A DNA stretch of 64,000 nucleotides from Physella acuta (lineage: Eukaryota; Mollusca; Gastropoda; Physidae). The notes beneath the pieces were generated by a model. That model saw only the letters and a list, made by a program, of their open reading frames with translations. It had not been told where the DNA came from and did not search any database. Below, one piece after another: positions 1 to 12,430 of this stretch. Position 1 is the first letter of the stretch, and each line of letters starts with the position of its first letter. A program made the translations under genes and the position numbers. The stretch covers positions 677,501 through 741,500 of the forward strand of contig NW_026731614.1 in assembly GCF_028476545.1 (NCBI RefSeq), in the 5' to 3' direction.

Positions 1-57
1 TGCATGTAGCTGAAGAGCCGATTCTTGACATCAAAAGAGCCGCATGCGACTCGCGCT
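1..57 (+). mobile_element. 3' end fragment of a hAT-like element
   Basis: These bases match, with a few substitutions, the last part of the element at 55920-57417: the stretch 'gctgaagagccg...cttgacatcaaaagagccgcatgcg' occurs at both places. The terminal bases of the element are missing here. Only the end of the copy is visible because the window begins inside it. Confidence 0.7.
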
Positions 58-1150
58 GATCTAATCCATACCATATCCTTAAGTTAAAAAATGATCTTTA
101 AAGAACACAAAAAAACAGAAGCTAATTATAAAAATTGGTGATCGGAACTGCAAGATCAATAATTTAGTTTTATTTAAGCTATTATACAGAATGTTCCACC
201 TATTAGATTTAGTTTTTCGTTTAGATAGAAAAGTTTGATTTCACGCCAACACATATTTTAGCATTTATGATAATAATATATTTAATTCTGACTAGAGACA
301 GTATATATTTGTAAAAATAAATAGTGTTAAACTACTATATTAAATACTAAATTAATTATTGATCTGTTTTGACATTTACAATTACATTTGTGGAAATATA
401 CATAGTTATATTAAGAGAGTGATTATTTCCCCTTGTTCGCTTATCTTAATTAATATTCTAGGAATCATTATGCCAAATTGTTTTTTACAAGGATTACAAA
501 ACAGATTATGTGGCGTTAATTGTTTTTGGTTGTATTGTGTGTATATTTTGTTTGTATTTTTGTTTAGAGTGATAACTTGTTTTGTTTAGTCGGCCTACAT
601 TGTGTTTTTTTCTTATTTCTTCAGAGTGCTACTTTCAATTTATTTTACATCATAGCGAAGCAATGAAATACAGCTAGTATATATATCTATATAGATCTAG
701 ATTCTAGATTTAGACTCTATCTACTCTAGAATTTATTTAAATACTAAATTTCTATATTAAACTATTCAGGCCTAAATTATTTTATAGAAGTATTTGTTTG
801 TTTAGCTATGGAATCGGCTCATTTGGGATAAAACTTTCGAAAGAGTAGGCTTATTCGCATAAGTTGAGTTTATATACTACATCTTTTATTCTTCATCAAT
901 TAAAGCGTTTCTAAAAAGCTGAGATGATAGTGTACTTGATACCATGCGGGTGGTACGGGTTCGAGACACCAAACTCAAATTGATTTGTTTTTCAATTTGT
1001 TTTTTATATGAGAATCTTCCGATTTTAGAATATAAAGAAAGGAGCTATTTCATTCAAATTTGATCTAGATCTAAATCTATAGATATACTTATCAAGACAT
1101 ACGCTATGAAGTATATACAATTTAATTGGTCAAACTAATACAAATTACTT
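58..1150. other. AT-rich stretch without recognisable gene
   Basis: I see no conserved coding exon, RNA gene or full repeat here. The one reading frame of some length (359-589, 76 codons) is Cys/Phe/Ile-rich, has no splice context and no counterpart elsewhere in the window, so I treat it as chance. Around 676-735 there is a run of short palindromic AT words (tatatatcta, agatctagattctaga). Confidence 0.5.
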
Positions 1151-1811
1151 TTAAAATAAACCGGGAGTGGTCTGCCCTAAACTTTCTCGAATATTCTTAT
1201 ATAACTTGGAATGTAGACATGATTTTTTATTACTTAAACTTGTAAAAATAGAATAGAATCTCATAGAAAAAAGAATTGCGCCCAAGCGAACGCCAAAACA
1301 AAATGTGCATAATAGTGCGGGATATTATTAGTACTTTATAAATTTACGTGCGTTTTTTTGAGAAATCGGAAATAGTGTAAATTAGTACTTCCGGTCAACG
1401 GAAATTACTCAAAATTTGATAGAAGGTAGAGAATTAGATCTTTTACTTACCTGTGAAATTTCATTTATCTATCTGAAATAGTACTCAATTTATAGGCTTT
1501 CGAAAAATTTAAAGTAGGAAAAGTACTACTTCCGGTTATCGGAAATCGCTCAAAAGTTGATACGGATCTTCGATTTTGATAAAATACTTATATATGAAAT
1601 TTCATCAACCTAACTGTAACGGTACTCAAGTAATCGTTTTTACACACAGACAGACAGACAGACAGACAGACACACAGACATACGGACAAGATTGCAAAAT
1701 TAAGTTTTTCCGTATCAGTGAGGTGTAAAACGTCGAGATTTGTAAAAACCTCGATTTTTTTGCACGATTACAATACTTTCTCTATTCTTTGTATATACGA
1801 GAAAGTAAAAA
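1151..1811 (+). repeat. Dispersed ~650-bp repeat R1, near-complete copy
   Basis: It starts 'ataaaccgggagtggtctg' / 'ctaaactttctcgaatattc' and ends 'tatatacgagaaagtaaaaa', giving imperfect terminal inverted repeats (actttctcgaatat versus actttctcgtatat). Inside are two diverged 'acttccggt...cggaaat...ctcaaaa' modules and a CAGA/CACAGA microsatellite at 1645-1680. A second long copy lies in reverse at 17425-18060, with fragments at 16040-16372, 23490-23702, 40258-40482 and 62058-62265. It has no coding capacity. A non-autonomous DNA element is my best guess; I cannot name the family. Confidence 0.7.
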
Positions 1812-1904
1812 TAACATAATGACCATTGAATATCCAGGTTTTTAACGGAATCAGATAAGTCTTTAAATCAGTGTATGCATTTAATATGGTGTTCTGTTGA
1901 ATAA

Positions 1905-2195
1905 AAATTTATAAAATTTTGGTTTTAATTTTTCAAATACGTATTGGTAGTCTATGTTATTTTTAAATGTGTCGGATTTTTGGCTATTTAGTTATTTCTT
2001 TGTTTTATCACTAACATTGTTCAATGTGTAGTAAAGCACATTGCGTTTTGACCAATAACTATTTTATAAAATTTTATTAGGATATTGGTAGCCTTTGTTT
2101 ATTTAAATGTGCCGGATTTTTAGCTATTATTTCTTTGTTTTGTCACTAATATCTCAACGTGTAGTGTTGAATTTTGATCAATACATATTTCTTAA
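1905..2195. repeat. Two-unit direct duplication (~145 bp)
   Basis: The block beginning 'ataaaattttggttttaatt' and running through 'attggtagtctatgttattt', 'gccggattttt' and 'tcactaacattgtt' is repeated with mismatches at about 2062-2195 ('attggtagcctttgttta', 'tgccggatttttagctatta', 'tcactaatatctcaacg'). This is a diverged local tandem duplication with no coding content. Confidence 0.6.
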
Positions 2196-2270
2196 CTTAT
2201 TATTTCCAAATATGTATAACATTAAAAATATATAGGCCTATAATTCACGTGTAACGGGTACCGATTGCTA

Positions 2271-2420
<150 letters not shown>

Positions 2421-2437
2421 TGCTTGAGAAAATTTGA

Positions 2438-2473
2438 ACCCCCCCCCATGAAACGATCCTGGATACGCCACTG
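2438..2473 (-). mobile_element. Terminal fragment of a CAGTGGCGTA-type hAT element
   Basis: The segment ends 'ctggatacgccactg', the reverse complement of CAGTGGCGTATCCAG. That is the same terminus as the complete small elements at 51773-52136 and 63713-63919. Homology to intron 12 of copy B begins directly afterwards (about 2480), so the element or its remnant sits in what corresponds to that intron. Confidence 0.6.
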
Positions 2474-2594
2474 TTGGGTAGTATTTAATTTTTCATAATT
2501 TAAATTGTAAAGATAATTAACACAGAATATTTATGCTTTCATTAACATGTATTTATTATATTATTATTTTATTATTCTATTTTCGATGAGAAAG

Positions 2595-5475
2595 AAGAAA
2601 AGATAGACGACGAAGACGAGGAAGAAAACAATGAAAGTGATATGAAAGTTTTAGAAGACTGTGAATATGAAGGTGTTAGAACTGAAAGAGAAGAACGACT
2701 GAAGCAAAGGCTAGAAGAAATAGGCGTGCCTTTTTCTAAAGTAAAATATTTATTTTCTAAATGGAACAAAAATGCTATAACAAAATCAGCTCTCGCTATT
2801 TTAGACGTGACCAGTTTATCAAGTTGTTCAGTAATAGATTCGTATACTGGACAGATAATTGATCAAATTTTATACAACAGTAAAGCGAGTGCAATACTTT
2901 TAACAGAGTTTAGCCGATGGCCTGAAATGGCGGAATTTGCACTTACTCTTGTTGAGAACAGAAATAAAGTGCCAGATCTTGTAGTTGTTGATAAGAAGAT
3001 TGACAATGTAATGAAATTGTTTGAACAAACAGTCATAAAGGTCGAAATCAAAAGAAGCAATGTCCTAAAGGACTTGACATTAAGGACTTCTAAGCTCACG
3101 TGTCTTACTGTACAACAAGTAAGAAAAACTTTCACTTGATTGTATTCATTATTTTACTCATGACTGTTGATAGTTGTAAGTTAAATATTATACGTTGGTT
3201 ATATTTTTCAGACCTTCAAATTTCTTGTTTTTCTGGTGAAAATGTTTGACTCAGAAGTCGACCAACAATGTTTCAATGAAGAAGAATTAAAAACTGTGTT
3301 AAAGAACTGGAGCTCTGATTTATCCAGAACAAACGACGGTATTTTATTGTTAGAAGTGGGGAAGTTAGCTGTTGTCTTACTGTCACTAAAGTAAAATAAA
3401 ATACAAGTTATTGATTTTTAAATCTTAAATATTTTGATTCTCAATGTCGTCATTTATGTTAGATGTAGGTCTTGTGATGTTTGTGATCATATCAATGATA
3501 ACTGACGTCCACCACGCTGAAAATTTATTGGAGTACCATGACAAGATACACGAGCTAAAAGAAAGATTAGTGACGTCATTACATCTTGGTCAAGTTACGT
3601 TTCAAATCTACTGTGGGGAAAACGAGGGGAGACTTGGGTAATTTTAAACAACAAATAAAGATGTGTTTTAAAAGCAATGCTCCACTTTAGTAACAAAGTA
3701 GGAACTGAGTTGTTTCCACTTATCCTTAGATGCACTCAATACATATAACATAACAAACACATGTTTGTAAGAATCTGATTAATTTATTAATGCAAGTTAT
3801 ATTTATAAAATTAACTCTCTTAATTTTATTAACTATTGTTGTAAAATGTGGCAAATATGTAATATGATGTGAATAGTTCAGTACTTTAAAGTTAGTGTAA
3901 GCCTGGTGTTGATTGTCAATAAATAAACATGGTTAATGCTAAAAAACAATCTTTCCTAAATCTTAGTCTTTATTTTTACTATAATTAAAACAGCCCGGAT
4001 TTAATTAGCTTTTTTAAAAATACATTTTTTGTAATAGAAGTTCGGTAGCAGTGTAGTTACCTTTGTTTTGTTTCTTTGATTTATCGCTAAAGGAAGATCA
4101 CCGTGTATATTTTGAAAAGTACTTTTAACGTTTTTCTTTAAATCATGTAATATACTGCTTTATTAAATTCATCTCCTTTGTACAACTTATTGCATTCTGG
4201 TTTGTTTCAACTCAGAAAGCGATTTGTGGCTATCTTCAATACTTTTATTTGGTCATAATTCTTCACATTACAGAGTAACCCTCGCCATAACCGCTACCAA
4301 CTAACTCCTTACAAATCGTTCATTCCAGCTTTTATACCGCATTCGACCTTGGGATAGCAATACATAAACACATCAGGGTTAACAATACTCTAGGGTAAAG
4401 TCAACTCACTTGCGCACTCTCCCCTAGTTCTAGATTATTCTAACCTATTTCTATCTAACCTACAACTGACCCGTAACACTATACATTGAATCATAACTTG
4501 TCAAAAGAGAAAAAAACTTTCTAAAGCTCTATCTGAATTTTCACATCTTTATCTAACACATTTCTATTGACAGTATCTGCAATACGTTGTGCCACCTACA
4601 AAGACTAAGTCAACAAGAAATGTTTAGAGCAGAATTCCCTGAACATTGTTTGTTCCATCTACAATCTATTTTGTTACAATCATGCTGGACAAGACAACAG
4701 GAGATTGAGCTAGGTCTGCACATTTTGGTTAACTGTGACGCTCAACACTGGCGTATCATTATGAAGGTTAGAAAATAACATTAAAATGTTGCATCAAAAG
4801 TGGCACAAATCTTCAACCCGAGCCTTGAAGGTTGTCATAGAAAAGCTTTGCGGGGGTCGCCTGTTGACATTCCAAATATTTGTCGCTTTACCAATCTTCT
4901 CAAACAAGAACATGGTTTCCACAAAGGGGGGGGGGGGGAATTGACAGACGACGCAATTCATAAGGGGGTGAGGGGGGTGTATTTAATGTACATATGTATT
5001 TTACAGGCGGTCTTTGCTCCCGAGGAAGGACAAGGAGAATTCTGGGAGGTAATTGAAGATGTTGGGTAATGCCCTGGTCCCATGATAATCAGATTGTATA
5101 TAGTGAAAGCATCTGTGAACTGATTATTGTTTCAAAACGAATTGTTTTAAAATATAATTGTGGCTCCCTGATTACTTATTAATGTAGGGCATTAAAAGAG
5201 CTTATACTATTAATGCAAAGTTAAATAGCAAGAGATATTTTATTTCTCATTTCTCTTTACTATCATTAAATCTAACGAATAACTATTGTATTAAATATTA
5301 CATTAAGTAAAAAATAAAATTATTTTGTTGATGTTCTCAAAATGTCTATTTCAGAATCGACCCGAACATTTGCTTTCACTACATGTGTGTATAGAATCTT
5401 TAAAGAATGCAAAATTTACAACACTTGCAGAGAACGCAGAAAAACTTTTGGATCGGATCAGCAGTAGTTTACAAG
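2595..5475 (+). CDS. Copy A exons 13-17: acidic patch plus helical region
   Basis: Exon 13 (524 nt) begins with an acidic stretch (EEKIDDEDEEENNESD). It continues into a helix-rich segment with SALAILDVTSLSSCSVID and AILLTEFSRWPEMAEFALTL, and then LKDLTLRTSKLTCLTVQQ. Exons 14 (127 nt), 15 (175 nt) and 17 (121 nt) equal copy B in length. Exon 16 (193 nt) carries one extra codon near its end. Leu-rich helical segments of about 40 residues recur, which looks like ARM/HEAT-type packing, but no diagnostic motif lets me name the fold. Confidence 0.7.
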
Positions 5476-8400
5476 GTAAAGTTTTTCTATGTGAGTGAAA
5501 CAAATAGACCTAGGCTGTATATGAATGTGTCACCGTGGTAAGAATTATCTTGATGAAACGTTATTTAGGTTATGTTAGTTGATTAAAAAAAATCAAATAT
5601 ACATTAAGTTTTATGTATAAAAAAATTGTAAACAGAATTTAAATACCAAACGCGCGAACAAGCGGAGTTCAATGAAAAATACACTGTGCACTAGTATTAT
5701 ACTTTAAATTAAAATTAAATGGACAGACTAGCTACGTGGATAAAAAGATTTGCACAATTGTATATAAATATGAATGGACTGTAGGTTTAGGGTACAATGT
5801 TTTATGAGCGTCCTAATTTAAGAAGAGGTTTAGTCTCTAATCTTGACTTACGAGATTTATATTCTTTACTTTATATCTGGGAAAGCGCCTTGACCGTTAT
5901 CTTCCTTTTTTCCCCATGATTTTTTAAAATATTTTATTAAATTGTTTGCTTCGAGACTGTCTCATAACTTCAAAACATGCCATACGTAATTGTATGTCAT
6001 TGATTACTGGTCTCGATCGTTTAGTTTCACTTTATATTACTGGCCTCAATCTTAACCATGAGAAATGGACATTCACATAACAATGCAGGAGAAAAAAAAG
6101 CGTGTCCACGGCTATTGACATTCAATTACGAATCAAAACCATTACCATATTAAATGCAGTAAGCGAAAGCTATATATAGTACCTTGAGAAAATAGAGAGA
6201 TACAATGACATAGGCAGGCATAAAAAAGGCAGGCTAAAAAGAAAACTCTTCATCGCAGCGTCATACTGTTAGGCTGTGTTAACTTTATTTTAAGTTTTCA
6301 TATATTAGAAAAAAAACAGCTCTTTTTCATGAAGCAGAACACAAAAAGCCATGTAAAAGATAACACGAAAAATACATTTATCCGAAACAGTCATATCAGA
6401 TTGTATAAGAATACCAGATCGCTAGATAAAAAAAACTTAACAATTTAGCTTTTAGTCGGATGTGTTAGGTCTAAATAAGCAGCACACGAAGTCCCAGCAG
6501 ACACGACTTGGGGAGAGAGATTAAGTGGGCGACACGGTAAGATCGTGTTACACTATATACAGTTTTAAACTATCGACCAAGACCAACTTATGTGAAAGGT
6601 TCTTGTCGGTAGCCTATTTTTGAGTCGAAGGACAGCCCAACGACAAAATATTTACCACTTATTTACATGTGATTACTACTGTTGCTTTTTTGATTTTGTT
6701 TAAGGTTTTGCATCAAAAGAATTCAAGTTTTAACATATTTTTGCACGGTGTCAATTTCAATTTTTCCAAACATAAGAGTAGTGATGATTACTATTTCTTT
6801 TACAAACCCAACCCTTTCGCCACTATCTTTACATATAAACGTCACAATTATATTCTGAACATATTAATGTTTTATTTATGTTTCAAGAAATATGTATGTA
6901 ATTGTCTATTTTCCAGATTTACATCTTCGTTTTAAGCTGATAATTATAAGCTCATTTTAAATAATATCGCTTTAAATACATTGACTCTTTACAATGCATT
7001 TGTTTATAAAACAAAAAATGTAAACATAATTTTAAAACATTATTGGTCTTCTCTCTACAGCTGAACTAGACCCGCCAGTTGAACGTAAAAAAACACGAAC
7101 AGAGAACTGGAAAGACGAAGAAAAAAACGAACTTCTCTCACTGATAGAGAGAAACAAGAGAGAGATAGAATGTAAAGGACGAACCAGCGAATGTAAGAAA
7201 AAAGTAAAACAAGCCTGGGATGACCTCACACAAGAACATAGAGCAAAATACCCGTCACGTGACCTACAGAAAGTGAAAGAACAATATCAGAGGATGAAAT
7301 CTTTGGCTAGACAAGACATGAAAAGGGCAAGGAGAGACCCTCATGGCAGTAGACTTTCTGGTTTTACTAGAAGAATATTTGATATTTGTCCTGAAGATTT
7401 TGTAGACTTTAAGGAACTTTTTGAGTCTGAATTAAACACTGGGAATACAACAGAGCCAGACCAAGTCACAGATGTGGTTGATGGAACAAGTAGCGGCAGT
7501 TTTCAGCCGTCTTCCTCCCTCAATAGTGAAGGTAACATTTTGTTGAGATAAAGCTTTAAACATCAGACAATTTAACAATCGGAAATATGTTGATATATGT
7601 TTGACTTTAATTATTTTTGTTGCTTTATTAAAGACCTAAACCTTGATAATGGAATAAAACACATGTTTTATAATATGTATATTTAGGTGTCAATGTAGCT
7701 GCAAATGTAGCAGAAGAAGAAAGAGATGCCATAGAATACGGTATGTTTTTTAACTATAGTAAAAATAATGTTTATAGGTGGTTATTGTTAAACAAATATG
7801 CTTGTTGAACATGTAATTGAAAAAAATATTTTATTTCTCGCTATTCTCAATAGGTAACCAGGAATCGACGGAAAGTCACAATGAACAAAATATGGATGAT
7901 GGTGTAGCATCTTCAAACTTGCACGTTGAAGGTAAAGCAAGATGTGGATTTGTTCAATAAAATTATATTTTTAAATGAAAACTGTTTAGAGTTGAAAATA
8001 AACCTGTAATGAACCAAAGTCGAAAATTTCTTTAAATACATTAGAAATAAACAGTATAGATCCAAAGTCATTTTTCGGATAACAAGACAGTTTGATATGT
8101 AAAATGTAACAAATTTATACGGTATTATTACTACACTTTTTGACAAACGGAGTGAAAATGGAATAAGATCTAGCGCATAAAAAATGCACTTTGATATTTT
8201 GTTGAATATTATCCTCACTAGTATCATCTAAAACATAGTCAACATTAACTATACAAATATACCCAACATTCCCTGTGCAATAGCCAAAGTCCATTATGCC
8301 TTATAAACATCCTATATGCCAACATCTTCCATGCCCAAGTTAATATCTCCAATGACCTAGCAAAAATAATCTATTCCCTAGCCAACATCCTGTATGCCCC

Positions 8401-9970
8401 AGTCAACATGAACATGCCCAAGCTGACATCCTCTTTTCTTAACCTGGTTAACCCAACGCACATGTTTCACTTGATGTATATCAAATAAATTGTATTCTGT
8501 TTTATAATTATCGTCTTTACTTATATTACTGTTACAGCAAATTTCAACGAGAATCAAGAGCTAATCCAGGAAATGTATTACGGTAAGTATAATATTATAT
8601 CTACAATTCATCCATTGTATTAAAAATGATAATTGTGTGAGTACTTGCAGCTATGTTTTGAGTTGACTAGTTGTTATTGTATGATGGATAAAATACACCA
8701 CGGTCTGAAATAGCGGTAACATTTTATTAGACCTACTAGGTCAATTCCATGATGTGTGCACTATAAGGACAATACACTAACAACCCTTCGTGAGTGACAA
8801 ATTAGTCGAAATGCACAACACTAGTAATACTTAGCAAACAGGACAGAGATAATTCCTATTTTGATTTCAACATACTTCAATAGCTTAACAGTACGAAGAA
8901 AATGCAAACTTTGAAAATAAAATGACGTTTAGCATTTTTAAGAGATAATTATTGAAGGCTGAAAATAACGAACGCGTTTAACACAATAAAGGTTAACTTT
9001 AACAAAATAATCTAAGTGTCTTTTTTGTTATGATGATGAAATGTCTGTTCAATCAATAAAATCTCGATATGCTTCTCATTATACCCAGCGTATAAAAAGA
9101 ATGTATAAACAATACTCGGTTTGTCTATAAACAAACCCAGTGAGAATGTCTTTACTTTTGTTAATTACATACATTTTTTTTCACATATAGGTACAGATGT
9201 CCAAGCTCAAAAAGAAGCCACAGACAGAATCCGAAACCAGAACATCGAGATGCAACCTCAGTAATTTTATTTTAATTTTTATCTGGGATAATAATTAGAT
9301 TTGTCAGACAGTTCATAATTTACATCAAAGGCTCCCACTCTATGAGACTTGACTGGTATTTTATTTTAAGGAAATTGAACACAAATTTGTTTATAATAAT
9401 GCGTTAAACATTTAAGGGTGATAATGTGTATTTTTCAATTATATATTATCGCTGGTCATTAAAAAAAAGTTCCATAGCAAGGTTTTTTTTTCTCTCATAA
9501 ATTAAAATAAACATTTTTATCTATCCAACACTCACAGGCCTCAGATAGCGGATTACGCTGACACAGAATGGAAAAGAAAATCTCATCCATCTATACAGGT
9601 TAGACACGGATGTAGAAACTTGAATAAAAGACGAAGGTTTGGTGACGTTGATGAACTGGAAGTAGAAGAACGGAGGACAAAATTGGAAAAAGAAAAAGTG
9701 GAGTTGGAAATAAGCAAGTTAAGGATGAGAGAGAAAGAAGAAAAACTAAAGCAAAGAACAGAGAAACATGATGTGGAAATACAATTGAAGAAACAAAAGC
9801 ACGAACAGAGAATGAGAGAAAGAGAAGAGAAATTAAGAATGGAGATAGAAAGACATGTACTAGAGCAGAGACTTTTAGAACAGAAGCTCCACAAGGAAGA
9901 AAGTAAAGGGATGTTGACATCAAGCCACGAGATACTGGATGTAGCAGGACCCAGCTACACACAGCTGTAG
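2595..9970 (+). CDS. Copy A: 3' half of an uncharacterised SANT-like/coiled-coil gene (exons 13-23)
   Basis: Eleven exons match copy B in order, phase and almost always length: 2595-3118, 3212-3338, 3463-3637, 4574-4766, 5355-5475, 7061-7531, 7687-7740, 7854-7931, 8538-8582, 9191-9260 and 9538-9970. Joined, they leave one open frame of 762 codons entered in phase 1, with stop TAG at 9968-9970. All junctions are GT-AG. Exons 1-12 are not in the window. The 2.4 kb to the left is repeats, so either those exons lie further left in a long intron 12, or this copy is truncated. The frame is clean and residues differ from B mainly by substitution, which fits a working gene, but the 5' end cannot be judged. 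Numbering follows copy B. The exon-13 acceptor (gagaaag|AA) is weak and was chosen because it keeps phase 1. A start just upstream of it, giving a separate 3' gene, is the alternative. Confidence 0.75.
5007..5048 (+). CDS. Candidate extra 14-codon exon found only in copy A
   Basis: Inside intron 16 of copy A, 'gtattttacag' is followed by 42 nt and then 'gag|gtaatt'. The segment is phase 0 at both ends, exactly the phase of the exon 16/17 junction. It would insert AVFAPEEGQGEFWE without shifting the frame. Copies B and C have no such sequence in this intron. The surrounding 4795-5095 stretch is also specific to A and has a poly-G tract at 4926-4938, so the exon may have arrived with an insertion. 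It could equally be chance; transcript data would decide. Confidence 0.3.
7061..7531 (+). CDS. Copy A exon 18: Myb/SANT-like domain
   Basis: This 471-nt exon begins AELDPPVERKKTRTENW. It carries a SANT/Myb-like pattern: Trp near residue 17, EEKNELLSLIERNKREIECK, SECKKKVKQAWDDLTQEH, then a third helix SRDLQKVKEQYQRMKSLARQ followed by basic DMKRARRD. This matches the general layout of Myb/SANT-like domains such as Myb_DNA-bind_5 (established family knowledge). Afterwards come a conserved FTRRIFDICPEDFVDFKELF segment and an acidic/Ser-rich tail. The acceptor is tctctacag at 7051-7060 and the donor GAAG|GTAAC. It is the best conserved exon across all three copies. Confidence 0.8.
7687..9970 (+). 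CDS. Copy A exons 19-23: linker and C-terminal coiled coil
   Basis: Four tiny exons (54, 78, 45 and 70 nt, identical in length in all three copies) encode a low-complexity acidic, Asn/Gln-rich linker. The last exon (9538-9970) enters in phase 2 and contains basic LNKRRRFG and then about 90 residues of heptad-like Glu/Lys/Arg/Leu (KLRMREKEEKLKQ, REREEKLRMEIER, LEQRLLEQKLHKEE). It ends SHEILDVAGPSYTQL. The intron 22 donor is the GT inside 'ctcagtaatt' (exon end 9260); without splicing, reading would stop at the TAA there. The coil suggests dimerisation (inference). Confidence 0.8.
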
Positions 9971-11843
9971 GTCAAGGCGTGTTTCTGTTTATGGTTTTGT
10001 TTGGCAATCTTTGACTGTTACATTTCAAAAACTGACATCTCTAATTTTATATAATTACCTGTTCATATGCTATTACTTTCGATTGAGACGCTTATTTTAA
10101 ATCTTTAAAGAGGTCGATCGAACTCTTTATAAATCCAGAGAAAAATTGTTTTATCTCTAACAGTACAGTGTAAAAATATTTAAAAGTCTATACAATATTA
10201 ATCAATTTTTAATTTGCCCGACTGTTATTTCGTATTATAATGAATTAAAATATTACATTAAATGAATTTATGTTTAAATGTTTTTATTATTTCTGCTATC
10301 TATTAAATTAGTTATTTTAGCTAATGTCAAAGTAAGATTTTATCTCATACATTTTCTGTGGAAAAGTATAGTAATTTAGATGTTAATAATGCAATGCTAA
10401 ACTTTGCTGAAAAATAATTTATAAATGTTTACTACAAAATGCTTCAAATAATAAATTTTATATGTGTATTATATGAATTGATATAAGTTCTAGAAATATG
10501 TTTAATGGTGATAATATAATAATATTGTATTAATTGTTTAATTATCTTTTATTCATAATTTTAATGTGCGTTTTTTTTAAATTGTTTAGTTATCTTTGAT
10601 TCATCGTAGAATTGATTTCGATTGCAATGTCTTTCAAAGAGCAAACATTGTTTTGGAAAACTATTTATTTCATTTATTTAAATCATGCATTTAAAATGTT
10701 AAAAACATATTATTATTCATATCTAATAAAGAGGCCACGATTGTTAAATTGTATCGCTAAAGGTAGGCCTACTGTTAAAAAAATATTGTTTTGGTTTTAA
10801 AAAAAATGAATTTTTATTACTTCTATTATTGTTATGACCATAGAGTAACAATAAATATGTAACAATTTAATTACTTATTAGATAAAAAAGTAAAAAAAAA
10901 ACAACTAGTTCTATTTCGCAAGGTATTATTTTAATGGCCTGTAAAAGAATTCATGCTAGGGACATTATCCTGATAACTGCGATAAGTACCAATTATTCAA
11001 TTTTAAAAGTAAACTCATACTTTATTATTTTGAAAAAAAATATTAAAATAATAGGTTATTTGTTTATAATGGCAACAATAGTATGCATGGAGGTCTTTTC
11101 TCACACTGGTCATTACTAAAATGCAAAAAAAGGTTTTTCTACAATGAACAAGTAAAAAAGTAATCTTAGATAATGGTCGGCGTGGTGTAAAGTGTAGACA
11201 CGATTTCACTAAATGTGTAATTGAGAATAATTGGTGATGTTTATTTTCAAATGCGTCATAAAATAATTATTCTGACTACTTATTTAGTTACCGCAGTATA
11301 AGGCCATATAATACTTTAGGTTTTGCCGATGCTCAAATCGGAATACATTTGTTGAATTGTATCAGTCCTCGCTGTTATGTGCTAATGTTACTTAATATTT
11401 ATTTGCAGCTCGGTTAAAATAATTAAACATAAACGGAACACATAAAAGAGAGGTATTGTATTTGGTTATTTATATTTATAACTAAAACAATTGTTATATG
11501 TGACATACGTCGTAAAGCCTTTAAATTGTAGTCCCAGTAACAAGTAAGAAAATAAATGTTTAAAATTTCATAATGCAAACAAGTTTATTTTTTATAATAA
11601 TACAGAACACATGTAAAATAACTAATGAAACTTATTTTTCTGTTAATAACACACTAGCAACAATTTTCAGTTAAACAAGATCTGTACAAGATCTTCCATA
11701 AACGTTTTGTTCTCGGTTTCATCAAAGTTTAAGCAAGCAATTTATAGTATTGATTTACTAGTGCTATAACTGAAGATTGTGATTTAACACAATAAATTTG
11801 GATAGGCGACAACATGTATACCGTATAATTTTAAAAACATTTT
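9971..11843 (+). other. Copy A 3' UTR and 3' flank
   Basis: This AT-rich stretch has no gene and is nearly identical to 36116-38027 after copy B. Possible polyadenylation signals AATAAA lie at 10725-10730 (absent from B, which has AATACA) and 11551-11556 (also in B at 37729-37734). Short reading frames at 10612-10800 and 10934-11119 have a partial or shifted counterpart in B. I regard them as untranslated sequence. Confidence 0.6.
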
Positions 11844-12000
11844 CCCACGTTTTCTTTAACTTGCTTTTGCGTCTGTTTGTTTTTCCATATAATCTTGCGA
11901 TCGAAATTTCGGGCACTTCCCAGTTACCTAGCGCGCTGAAATTTTTAAGGGAAGCTTTTTTCCGATGACAATAAAATATTCAATTATTATTATTACAAAA

Positions 12001-12031
12001 CTACAATAACAGTTTATGTAGACCAGGAAGT
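12001..12031. repeat. 31-bp inverted repeat, left arm
   Basis: The sequence 'ctacaataacagtttatgta...' is a perfect reverse complement of 13321-13351. The two arms bracket the duplicated promoter module of copy B. Copy C's promoter module lacks these arms. Confidence 0.85.
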
Positions 12032-12225
12032 ACCCACTTTCCCCCTGAAGAAAGTCTACCGCCCCCGACTAAACAGGAATTTATATTGAAAATATATACT
12101 TTTAAAAGTGTCGACCCCCCCCCCCCTGAAATTTTAGTCCGTACCCTCGTCTCCCCCCCCCACCCCGAAAATTTTAAGTCTCCCCCCCCCCCCCCACCAG
12201 GAAATTTTTTTTGGGAAGAAACACT
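12032..12225. mobile_element. Poly-C MITE, 5' end replaced
   Basis: It shares 'ctttccccctgaagaaagtc', 'gaaatttta', three poly-C tracts and the end 'gggaagaaacact' with the family whose ends read CAGTGTTTCTTCC. The matching copy upstream of C (40502-40746) has an intact left end. Here the left end is replaced by the inverted-repeat arm. The runs of C are Pro/Gly reading-frame artefacts. Confidence 0.6.
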
Positions 12226-12430
12226 AGTTAAAAAGCGCACCGACCTTTCCAAATAAGGCTGTGGGTGCATTTTCACCAACGCGAATAATATATATATAGG
12301 TCTAATTTGATAATGGGGCGCAAAATTGATAGTTCGTCCTTGGCACCTAAATAGATCGCAACGCCTTTATATATAGTTTATGTAATCTAATCAGTTATAA
12401 ATTATTAGGTACTTATATATTACGGTACAA

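Noticed and set aside
359-589. 76-codon reading frame
   Set aside because: Short, AT-driven composition, no paralogue in the window, no splice or promoter context.
4800-5069. 89-codon frame in intron 16 of copy A
   Set aside because: Crosses a poly-G tract and is absent from B and C. Only its 42-nt part with splice sites is kept as a candidate exon.
9600-9962. Minus-strand frames rich in Phe/Leu/Ser opposite the coiled-coil exons (also 35766 and 60535)
   Set aside because: They are the mirror image of the conserved Glu/Lys-rich coil. Conservation follows the + strand frame, which has splice sites.
10612-11119. Small frames in the 3' flank (62 and 61 codons)
   Set aside because: The first has a counterpart at 36761 only because the flanks are nearly identical; the second is not preserved in B. 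Composition is AT-driven.
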